From Thiocapsa rosea (GTDB lineage Bacteria; Pseudomonadota; Gammaproteobacteria; Chromatiales; Chromatiaceae): 64,000 bases of DNA. The position numbers and the translations under genes were made by a program. The first letter of the stretch is position 1, and each line of letters begins with the position of its first letter. The notes under the pieces were generated by a model. That model did not search any database. It had not been told where the DNA came from and worked only from the letters and a program-made list of their open reading frames with translations. Location of the stretch: positions 2,522,501-2,586,500 of the forward strand of contig NZ_RBXL01000001.1 in the NCBI RefSeq assembly GCF_003634315.1, in the 5' to 3' direction. Of this stretch, positions 24,730 through 32,244 are shown one piece after another.

Positions 24730-26600
24730 GGCCTTGATCATCGGTTGGTCCAAAACCGCGTGTTTCGGTAGGCGATCAAGCATCCTGAAGGAGTGGCAGG
24801 AGCGCCGGGGAGGCGTACCCTTGGAAGTGCAAACTGACCGAGGGAAACGCCGTTGTCCGATGCTCCTGCCTGTGTCGACTCTAGTGCAGATCGACGCCCC
24901 ACGCCAATCCACGATCGCTTGGATCGCGCCAAGCACCTGCATGCGGTGGCGCAAGCCCGGCAGGATGGGCAGAGTCAACGCGCGGCGGTCAGCGGCGCCG
25001 GCGTGGCGCGCAGCACCCTGCGTCACTGGAACGCGTCCCCTGCGCCATCGGCGCCGGCGGCGCTGTCGGCCTTCGTCGAGACGCCCGAGGGCGTGGTGTG
25101 GCTGCGCCGGATCCTGGTTGCCGCGCACTGGAGCATCGGCGAGCAGGGCGGCGCGGGCGTGCGCGTGGTCTGCGATTTTCTCGAGCGCAGTGGGCTGTCG
25201 GCATTCATCGGCGCCTCCTACGGTGCGCAGCAGGCGTTCCATGCCGGCTTGGAGGAGCAGATCGTCACCGCCGCCACCGAACTGCGCGGGACGCTGGCCC
25301 AAGCCATGCCCCATCGCACACTGAGCATCGCCGAAGATGAGACGTGGAAAGACGGCATGCGTTTGGTGGGCATCGATGCGGTCTCGAACTTCATCCTGCT
25401 CGAGCACAGGAGCGATGAGCGCTCGGCGGCGGCCTGGACACGGGCGCTCGAGGGTGGACTCGAGGGGCTGAATGTCACGGTGGTGCAAGGCACCAGCGAT
25501 GAGGCCAAGGGGCTGTTGGCGCATGTCGAGCGTGATCTGGGCGCACACCATGCCACGGACCTGTTTCATCTGCAGCATGAGGTCAGCCAGGCGATGAGTC
25601 TGTCGCTGAAGCGCGCCGAGCAACAGGCCGAGACGGCGGAGACCGAGGCGAAGGCGCGCTGGCAAGACGAATGCGCCGCCGAGCAGGCCTATCATCGGCG
25701 CCGCCACGGCCCCGGGCGCCCGCCGGCGTTCGCCGCGCGCATCGACGAGGCGCTGAGCGCTTACGTCCAAGCCAGCCTTGCGCGCGAGCAGGCCCACGCG
25801 CACCGCGCCGAGGCCAAAGCCCTGATCGGTGCGTTCAGCGAGGTCGATCATCCCTACGAGATCCAACAGGGACAGGCGCAAACCCCCGAGCAGTTGGAGG
25901 CGCGTCTGGGAACGCTGTTTGCGCGCCTGGAGGCGATCGCCGAGGAAGCGGATCTTTCCGAGCGTCTCTGCGCACATCTGGCCAAGGCGAAGCGCCTGAC
26001 TCAAAGCCTCGTCGCCACGCTGACCTTCTTCTTCATGATGGTCAACACCCGGGTGCAGGCGCTGGACCTGGCACCGGCCATCGAGCAGGCGATGCTCGAC
26101 GATCTGATCCCGGCGCTTTATCTGGAGCGCGTCGCCGCACGCAGCACCCGCGCCGAGCCCCGTCATCGACTCCGAGCACTGAGTGCGCAGCGTCTCGCCC
26201 CGCTGAGGCAGCCCTCGCACCCGATCCAGTCGCTGGATCCGCAGACCCGTCACCATCTCGAGCAGGTCGCCGGGGAGTGTGCCGATCTGTTCCAGCGCAG
26301 CAGCTCCTGTGTCGAGGGACGCAACGGCTTCCTCGCGCTCTATCAGCACGGGCATCACCGACTCAGTCCGCGCAAGCAGCAGGTCTTGACCGCCCTGCAC
26401 AACTTTGCGATCAAGCGGCCCGACGGCACCACGGCCGCCGAGCGCTTCTTCGCTCAACCCCACCCATCCTTGTTCGAGCAGGTGCTCGAGCGCATGCCCT
26501 GGCCCGCCCGACCGGCCCGACGACGACCGCGCCCGGCAAGGCAGCCTTACCTCGTTCCTGTGGCGGCTTAGCAACAGTGGACCAATCGATGATCAAGGCC
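24730..26600 (+). mobile_element. insertion sequence, 1871 bp, copy 1
   Basis: Ends carry 22-bp inverted repeats beginning GGCCTTGATCATCG, with one mismatch between the ends. One transposase gene fills the element. The 9-bp duplication shows a simple insertion. Two further copies lie at 28769-30639 and 32245-34115 in the opposite orientation. Confidence 0.9.
24853..26571 (+). CDS. transposase of IS copy 1 (DDE type, unassigned family)
   Basis: 572 residues. An N-terminal helix-turn-helix-like region ('RAAVSGAGVARSTLRHWN') precedes a catalytic core with candidate acidic residues in 'SIAEDETWKDG', 'VVQGTSDEAKGL' and 'SSCVEGRNGFLALYQHG'. A long alpha-helical, Ala/Glu-rich insertion lies between the second and third. 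The pattern fits DUF6399-type transposases, but I cannot confirm the IS family. It differs from the other two copies at residue 36 (Arg instead of Gln). Short leader and tail regions between gene and inverted repeats are normal for an IS. Confidence 0.85.
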   Translation: MSDAPACVDSSADRRPTPIHDRLDRAKHLHAVAQARQDGQSQRAAVSGAGVARSTLRHWNASPAPSAPAALSAFVETPEGVVWLRRILVAAHWSIGEQGGAGVRVVCDFLERSGLSAFIGASYGAQQAFHAGLEEQIVTAATELRGTLAQAMPHRTLSIAEDETWKDGMRLVGIDAVSNFILLEHRSDERSAAAWTRALEGGLEGLNVTVVQGTSDEAKGLLAHVERDLGAHHATDLFHLQHEVSQAMSLSLKRAEQQAETAETEAKARWQDECAAEQAYHRRRHGPGRPPAFAARIDEALSAYVQASLAREQAHAHRAEAKALIGAFSEVDHPYEIQQGQAQTPEQLEARLGTLFARLEAIAEEADLSERLCAHLAKAKRLTQSLVATLTFFFMMVNTRVQALDLAPAIEQAMLDDLIPALYLERVAARSTRAEPRHRLRALSAQRLAPLRQPSHPIQSLDPQTRHHLEQVAGECADLFQRSSSCVEGRNGFLALYQHGHHRLSPRKQQVLTALHNFAIKRPDGTTAAERFFAQPHPSLFEQVLERMPWPARPARRRPRPARQPYLVPVAA

Positions 26601-27091
26601 GCGGAAGTCTCTCCCCCCATGTAATGGAAGAGAAAGAAATCTAGCCCCCGCATTTCATACAGCCGAACGATAAACGAGGGACCAAATGGGAACGGAAGCA
26701 CTTCCACATGAAAATCTTCATAGTTGAGCAGATGCTGAATGATTCCATCGTCCTCTCTGGTTCTACTGGCAATAGCCAATAGGAGATCACACTTGGCACG
26801 CGCCCAGTCCTTGTAGCCCTCAAGCGGGTTTACTCCCTCGAATCGCTGAAAGTACGCCCATTGCAGGGTACCGATCCAATACGCTTCGTCTTGGGAAAGA
26901 AAAAGCCGGATCCTGTCTTTATCTCCACTGACAAGAGCGCGGCGAATATCGGCCAAAATGTCATTCCGGATCGCCAGATCGTTTGCAGGGCGACCATAGC
27001 GATCAAGAACGGGCTTGATTACATCAGCTAGTTGAACTATCGGAATGCCGCTGATTTCTTCCATTTAAGTCTCGATGTCTCATCTATCGCT

Positions 27092-27186
27092 GCCCAACGC
27101 CAAGGTTAAGCGGCCCCGCTGGCACAACCTTGCAGAAAAAGCTCCGTCGCGTCTGCGGGGTCCGCGCTTTAACCGCTTGTTATAAC
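27092..27186 (-). other. attC-like recombination site between cassette genes A and B
   Basis: Bounded by GCCCAAC (27092-27098, i.e. GTTGGGC on the minus strand, a GTTRRRY core) and GTTATAAC (27179-27186). The arms AAGGTTAAGCGGCCCCGC and the opposite GCGG.. strand pair with a few unpaired bases, the extrahelical-base feature of attC. The stop of gene B (27180) overlaps the site. Confidence 0.65.
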
Positions 27187-28202
27187 TTTATTTTCCATAC
27201 TGGATAGAATTCAAACCCTTTAGTTGTTTGCCATCCGATTCTTAAAGGAAATTTGATTTCTGTTATCAGTTTTTCTACGTAACTTTGATCAGATGCTAAG
27301 GGGGTTTGATCAAGAATGATCATCCATTCTTTGTTTGTATTTCTGCCAGGATAATAATTATATTCTAGGAGTTGTCCTAGAGCTTCGCGAATTGCTTTTG
27401 TGGTCCCAATTCCATAAACAACTTTCAATTCTGCTATATAGCTTACGTTGTTAACTTCAAATAATACATCTATGAAATTTTCTTCCTGCTTGACTGGTAT
27501 TCCTTTCTTGTTTAGCCACTGGCAAAAATCGTTAGACAGTTTATTGTGCTTTGGTATTATTAATTTAAGTTTGGCAGCAGTCTCTCTATAGTAACCATCC
27601 TCAGCCAAGGCTGATCTAATACTTTGGCTTACAGGGATGTTGGTTGATGATGAGGGAAAGCTGTCAACATAAGTAAAAGATTTGAATCTATGATTTGATG
27701 GCTTGTCTATCAATATCGGCTGTGCAAAATACTCAACATCAGAAATGGGGCTCTTGACCCTGATGAATGGCGTCTTAAATGCATCAGTTACTTCTTTAAG
27801 TGCTGCTTTTTTTGTTTTGAAGCGGTTAGTTGCAGACAGCAATTCATCGGCTCTGCGATCAAATACTCCGTCTTTGTCAAACAACTTAATTATTTGAGGA
27901 TAATCGCTATCTGCGATTAAGCAAGCATTATGATGAACACCAAGGAAAAGCCATTGGTGTTGTTCTTGGTGGCGGGCGAAAAAGCCAATATTAAATTTCC
28001 CTTGATGCTCGTCAAGTATCTTTTTTTGAGGGATAAGGTAGGTATAAGGAAAAACAAACTTATTCCATGTATCAGAAAGCTGAAAATTCCATTCTTCATG
28101 TCCAAATCCATTCTCTCCAGGAAATCCGCTCTCACTCGTAGAGCCAGATGGAAGCTGCCATCCTCTAGTATTCCAGCAAACCCTTTGCAGAATGTTTAGC
28201 AT
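27180..28202 (-). CDS. cassette gene B: PD-(D/E)XK nuclease-like protein
   Basis: 340 residues, strikingly AT-rich (roughly 38% GC) compared with neighbours, which points to foreign origin. The C-terminal third has the order FIDVLFE - VSYIAELKVVYG - IREALGQLLEYNYYPG, matching the PD-(D/E)XK fold: an Asp, then ExK, then a QLLEY helix. This suggests a DNase such as a restriction or defence nuclease. The N-terminal ~200 residues are not recognised. ATG 28202 follows the core of one attC-like site and the stop overlaps the next, so gene plus site form a typical integron cassette. The gene appears intact. Confidence 0.75.
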   Translation of the reverse strand: MLNILQRVCWNTRGWQLPSGSTSESGFPGENGFGHEEWNFQLSDTWNKFVFPYTYLIPQKKILDEHQGKFNIGFFARHQEQHQWLFLGVHHNACLIADSDYPQIIKLFDKDGVFDRRADELLSATNRFKTKKAALKEVTDAFKTPFIRVKSPISDVEYFAQPILIDKPSNHRFKSFTYVDSFPSSSTNIPVSQSIRSALAEDGYYRETAAKLKLIIPKHNKLSNDFCQWLNKKGIPVKQEENFIDVLFEVNNVSYIAELKVVYGIGTTKAIREALGQLLEYNYYPGRNTNKEWMIILDQTPLASDQSYVEKLITEIKFPLRIGWQTTKGFEFYPVWKIKL

Positions 28203-28217
28203 GGTTTTACCTGTGAT

Positions 28218-28322
28218 TTATAACGTATGGCTAAGGCGACCCAAACCGCGCAAGCCCAACAGCCTTAAAAAACCTCAAAGCTTGATGCGCGGTTTGGGGT
28301 CGCCTTGAGACTTTTGTTATGC
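28218..28322 (-). other. attC-like recombination site between cassette genes B and C
   Basis: Bounded by TTATAAC (28218-28224) and GTTATGC (28316-28322). The long arms pair almost completely: CTAAGGCGACCCAAACCGCG against its complement, the second arm having two extra unpaired C residues, exactly the attC style of extrahelical bases. Gene C ends inside the site (stop at 28317). Confidence 0.75.
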
Positions 28323-28768
28323 CCGAACGAATAGTGCGTGATACAATTCATCGATCGTTCCGTATGTTTCAAAGTCGCCTTTGGTTACGATGCGAATCGC
28401 CGGTCTTTCGGTTTTTCTCCCTTCTGCGTTCGCCTTGGTATGTTTCGCGATCTTGAGCTTCTCGATACTCGGGAGTGGGTCTCCAGGAGCCGATCCGAAA
28501 AACAAAAACGGTCCAAGTCGCAAAGTGGTTTCGTCAAAGTAGACCCACACCACGCAGCCTGAAGGCTTACTCGCAAGCCCAACATGGATTTTCTGACTCG
28601 GCGTTGTCGCGCCAACCTTGGCTGCTTTTAGTTGAATATGCCGGACTACGCCGTTCTCCTCGGCAATCACGTCATAGCCTTGACTATCAACCTCTGGTTT
28701 GGCGATCTCCAAAGTACACCGTCCGCTCGCCCACGATATCTTTAGCAGCTCACCAAGAAGAAGATGCT

Positions 28769-30639
28769 GGCCTTGATCATCGATTGGTCCACTGTTGCTA
28801 AGCCGCCACAGGAACGAGGTAAGGCTGCCTTGCCGGGCGCGGTCGTCGTCGGGCCGGTCGGGCGGGCCAGGGCATGCGCTCGAGCACCTGCTCGAACAAG
28901 GATGGGTGGGGTTGAGCGAAGAAGCGCTCGGCGGCCGTGGTGCCGTCGGGCCGCTTGATCGCAAAGTTGTGCAGGGCGGTCAAGACCTGCTGCTTGCGCG
29001 GACTGAGTCGGTGATGCCCGTGCTGATAGAGCGCGAGGAAGCCGTTGCGTCCCTCGACACAGGAGCTGCTGCGCTGGAACAGATCGGCACACTCCCCGGC
29101 GACCTGCTCGAGATGGTGACGGGTCTGCGGATCCAGCGACTGGATCGGGTGCGAGGGCTGCCTCAGCGGGGCGAGACGCTGCGCACTCAGTGCTCGGAGT
29201 CGATGACGGGGCTCGGCGCGGGTGCTGCGTGCGGCGACGCGCTCCAGATAAAGCGCCGGGATCAGATCGTCGAGCATCGCCTGCTCGATGGCCGGTGCCA
29301 GGTCCAGCGCCTGCACCCGGGTGTTGACCATCATGAAGAAGAAGGTCAGCGTGGCGACGAGGCTTTGAGTCAGGCGCTTCGCCTTGGCCAGATGTGCGCA
29401 GAGACGCTCGGAAAGATCCGCTTCCTCGGCGATCGCCTCCAGGCGCGCAAACAGCGTTCCCAGACGCGCCTCCAACTGCTCGGGGGTTTGCGCCTGTCCC
29501 TGTTGGATCTCGTAGGGATGATCGACCTCGCTGAACGCACCGATCAGGGCTTTGGCCTCGGCGCGGTGCGCGTGGGCCTGCTCGCGCGCAAGGCTGGCTT
29601 GGACGTAAGCGCTCAGCGCCTCGTCGATGCGCGCGGCGAACGCCGGCGGGCGCCCGGGGCCGTGGCGGCGCCGATGATAGGCCTGCTCGGCGGCGCATTC
29701 GTCTTGCCAGCGCGCCTTCGCCTCGGTCTCCGCCGTCTCGGCCTGTTGCTCGGCGCGCTTCAGCGACAGACTCATCGCCTGGCTGACCTCATGCTGCAGA
29801 TGAAACAGGTCCGTGGCATGGTGTGCGCCCAGATCACGCTCGACATGCGCCAACAGCCCCTTGGCCTCATCGCTGGTGCCTTGCACCACCGTGACATTCA
29901 GCCCCTCGAGTCCACCCTCGAGCGCCCGTGTCCAGGCCGCCGCCGAGCGCTCATCGCTCCTGTGCTCGAGCAGGATGAAGTTCGAGACCGCATCGATGCC
30001 CACCAAACGCATGCCGTCTTTCCACGTCTCATCTTCGGCGATGCTCAGTGTGCGATGGGGCATGGCTTGGGCCAGCGTCCCGCGCAGTTCGGTGGCGGCG
30101 GTGACGATCTGCTCCTCCAAGCCGGCATGGAACGCCTGCTGCGCACCGTAGGAGGCGCCGATGAATGCCGACAGCCCACTGCGCTCGAGAAAATCGCAGA
30201 CCACGCGCACGCCCGCGCCGCCCTGCTCGCCGATGCTCCAGTGCGCGGCAACCAGGATCCGGCGCAGCCACACCACGCCCTCGGGCGTCTCGACGAAGGC
30301 CGACAGCGCCGCCGGCGCCGATGGCGCAGGGGACGCGTTCCAGTGACGCAGGGTGCTGCGCGCCACGCCGGCGCCGCTGACCGCCGCGCGTTGACTCTGC
30401 CCATCCTGCTGGGCTTGCGCCACCGCATGCAGGTGCTTGGCGCGATCCAAGCGATCGTGGATTGGCGTGGGGCGTCGATCTGCACTAGAGTCGACACAGG
30501 CAGGAGCATCGGACAACGGCGTTTCCCTCGGTCAGTTTGCACTTCCAAGGGTACGCCTCCCCGGCGCTCCTGCCACTCCTTCAGGATGCTTGATCGCCTA
30601 CCGAAACACGCGGTTTTGGACCAACCGATGATCAAGGCC
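28769..30639 (-). mobile_element. insertion sequence, 1871 bp, copy 2
   Basis: Same element as copy 1, inverted. The duplicated target AAGATGCT is at 28761-28768 and 30640-30647 (8 bp). Confidence 0.9.
28798..30516 (-). CDS. transposase of IS copy 2
   Basis: 572 residues, same protein as in copy 1 except Gln at residue 36. Identical to copy 3 at the protein level, so the copies have spread recently. Reading frame intact, so the element may still move. Confidence 0.85.
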   Translation of the reverse strand: MSDAPACVDSSADRRPTPIHDRLDRAKHLHAVAQAQQDGQSQRAAVSGAGVARSTLRHWNASPAPSAPAALSAFVETPEGVVWLRRILVAAHWSIGEQGGAGVRVVCDFLERSGLSAFIGASYGAQQAFHAGLEEQIVTAATELRGTLAQAMPHRTLSIAEDETWKDGMRLVGIDAVSNFILLEHRSDERSAAAWTRALEGGLEGLNVTVVQGTSDEAKGLLAHVERDLGAHHATDLFHLQHEVSQAMSLSLKRAEQQAETAETEAKARWQDECAAEQAYHRRRHGPGRPPAFAARIDEALSAYVQASLAREQAHAHRAEAKALIGAFSEVDHPYEIQQGQAQTPEQLEARLGTLFARLEAIAEEADLSERLCAHLAKAKRLTQSLVATLTFFFMMVNTRVQALDLAPAIEQAMLDDLIPALYLERVAARSTRAEPRHRLRALSAQRLAPLRQPSHPIQSLDPQTRHHLEQVAGECADLFQRSSSCVEGRNGFLALYQHGHHRLSPRKQQVLTALHNFAIKRPDGTTAAERFFAQPHPSLFEQVLERMPWPARPARRRPRPARQPYLVPVAA

Positions 30640-30712
30640 AAGATGCTCGATAAGCTTTTCTCTGAATGTGGAGTTCAGGAAATGCTGTTCCATTGCCATT
30701 TTTTGAGCATAA

Positions 30713-31312
30713 CGTTGGAGCTAAGCGGAATCAGCCGAGCGGTAGCGAGGCTGATTTCCGCTTTAGCGACCCGCTGGTTTCGAGGTCTGTCAGGCCGCTC
30801 CAATGGCTGCATACCGGTTTGCGGCGCCCAAGAGCAGCGGAGAAAGCTCTTTCCGTTCAGAGAGCCAAAAACATTTCAGTATCAACTTCGTTATACTGAA
30901 ATGTTTTTGGCTCTCTGAATAGCACAGATCTTGAGATTTGTCAGCTTCCTTCGATTTCGCCGCAATAAACGCTCGCGCATTGCTCCATGCCTATCACGTT
31001 CCGTGAAACCAGCGTTGGAGCTAAGCGGAATCAGCCGAGCGGTAGCGAGGCTGATTTCCGCTTTAGCGACCCGCTGGTTTCGAGGTCTGTCAGGCCGCTC
31101 CAATGGCTGCATACCGGTTTGCGGCGCCCAAGAGCAGCGGAGAAAGCTCTTTCCGTTCAGAGAGCCAAAAACATTTCAGTATCAACTTCGTTATACTGAA
31201 ATGTTTTTGGCTCTCTGAATAGCACAGATCTTGAGATTTGTCAGCTTCCTTCGATTTCGCCGCAATAAACGCTCGCGCATTGCTCCATGCCTATCACGTT
31301 CCGTGAAACCAG
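30713..31312. repeat. perfect 300-bp tandem duplication
   Basis: 30713-31012 and 31013-31312 look identical base for base. Each unit begins CGTTGGAGCTAAGCGGAATC and ends GTGAAACCAG. Around the junction, GAAACCAGCG (31005-31014) pairs with CGCTGGTTTC (31072-31081), enclosing arms GCTAAGCGGAATCAGCC / GGCTGATTTCCGCTTTAGC with two unpaired A residues, an attC-like folded structure. Each unit lacks a gene. It may be a duplicated, gene-less cassette. Confidence 0.8.
30856..30919. repeat. 27-bp perfect hairpin inside each 300-bp unit (also 31156-31219)
   Basis: Left arm 30856-30882 starts TTCAGAGAGCCAAAAACATT; the exact complement is 30893-30919, with a 10-nt loop. It could act as a terminator or a folded recombination substrate. 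Confidence 0.75.
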
Positions 31313-31344
31313 CGTGTTCTAGGTTGCATGCATCGTCTCGTGTA

Positions 31345-31364
31345 CTAGACTGCATGCAGTCTAG
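31345..31364. promoter_or_regulatory. 20-bp perfect palindrome upstream of the intI-like remnant
   Basis: CTAGACTGCATGCAGTCTAG lies 19 bp before the ATG at 31383, in the position expected for an operator or the attI/promoter region of an integron. It does not match a LexA box (CTGT-N8-ACAG). Confidence 0.45.
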
Positions 31365-31382
31365 CGCAAAGGTACCCTAAGA

Positions 31383-31721
31383 ATGCCACAAGTCAACACC
31401 GCCAAGCCACGCCGTGAGGACGGTTCGCCGTCGAACTGGGATCATTACCCGGATCTCCTGATCCCGCGTCAGGTTCCGGCGAAGTCCCGTCAATGGTGCG
31501 TCCGACGGGCCGAGGATTTCCTGAAGGACCTGAAACCGGCGAGCTTGTCGGTGCCGACGGCGGACCAGATCACGGATTGCCTGGGACGCACGTCCAGCCG
31601 TTTGGACCTGGTCGAGTGGCAGGTGAGTCGGACTGTCGATGCCTTGCGCTTGTTGTTGGTTGACCTGTCCCATGTGCCCGCCGGCAAAGGAGTCGATTGG
31701 GACTATTGGTGGAATGGGTAG
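31383..31721 (+). pseudogene. integron integrase-like N-terminal remnant
   Basis: 112 residues. 'RQVPAKSRQWCVRRAEDFLK' and 'VEWQVSRTVDALRLLLVDL' followed by 'VDWDYWWNG' resemble the N-terminal SAM-like domain of chromosomal integron integrases. After the TAG the next frame continues with 'ADPPPEHGKVSRT', similar to the linker that follows in such proteins, so a frameshift is likely. No catalytic R..HxxR..Y domain is present. The gene points away from the attC-bearing cassettes, the usual intI orientation. The 230 bp that follow (31722-31951) show no gene. Identification rests on memory of the family plus context. Confidence 0.5.
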
Positions 31722-32244
31722 CAGACCCGCCGCCCGAGCATGGGAAGGTCTCGCGGACAATGGTCGTGAGGTCCGAGGACGGCTCTTTCCCAGTCCAAAG
31801 GCATATCACAGGTCGTGCGGGATGCCGGCCTCAGTCGCGAAAGCCTGTGCAAAAAGCATTGAGCGACGTTCGCGGAGCCCAAGAACCGACGAGGCCGAGA
31901 CGACCCGCAGGTCGCCCGGCCTCGAACCCGAGCGCGAATTCGCCCGACCGATTACCTGGGGGTCACGCCATCGACCGTGACCTCGACCCGGCGGTTCGGC
32001 TGAAAACACTCGATGAGCGCTCCTCTGTTCGGGGAGCCGGCGCAATCAGCCTCGGTGACCTTCAGGTTGGTCTTGCCGAAGCCCTGGGCACGAATCCGGT
32101 CGCTCGGGACGCCATCGGAAACGAGTTGATTCGCGACCGAGTTGGCGCGTCGCTCCGACAGATCCTGGTTGAAGGGAACCGAGCCGATCGGGTCGGTATG
32201 GCCGTCGACCTGAACACCGGTGTAATTCACCGTATCCAGCTCCC

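Larger units (their letters stand above)
23805..27064 (-). pseudogene. cassette-type gene A (HEPN-like motif), split by IS copy 1
   Basis: The gene starts at ATG 27064, runs to 26601, is interrupted by the IS, and resumes at 24720 to stop at 23805. Removing the IS and one 9-bp repeat joins 'MGGETSA' to 'HEDDVLFEHATS' in frame and gives a 459-residue protein. The N-terminal half contains 'DEAYWIGTLQWAYFQRF'. The C-terminal part has RNRSAH, an Rx4H motif with a polar residue after Arg as in HEPN ribonucleases. That link is only a motif-level suggestion. GC content is lower than in the surrounding genome. attC-like sites flank it. Neither half is likely to be functional now. Confidence 0.7.
28317..30699 (-). 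pseudogene. cassette gene C (nuclease-like fold), split by IS copy 2
   Basis: The start ATG is at 30699 (MAMEQHFLNSTF...). IS copy 2 interrupts the gene after 20 codons and the remainder runs from 28760 to 28317. Removing the IS and one 8-bp repeat gives 'EKLIEHLLLGELLKISW' in frame and a 167-residue protein. 'DSQGYDVIAEENGVVRHIQLKAA' resembles a small PD-(D/E)XK-type core (Asp, then QxK), as in DUF4365-like proteins; this is a weak assignment. The large fragment lacks its own start signal, so the gene is presumably inactive. Confidence 0.65.

Noticed and set aside
28795-30918. Long open frame on the strand opposite the IS copy 2 transposase (also 24709-26574 and 32271-34325)
   Set aside because: It mirrors the transposase codons, which are high in GC at third positions and leave the opposite strand open. 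Same frame in all three copies and no domain.
31345-31364. LexA box before the integrase remnant
   Set aside because: The palindrome lacks CTGT-N8-ACAG.
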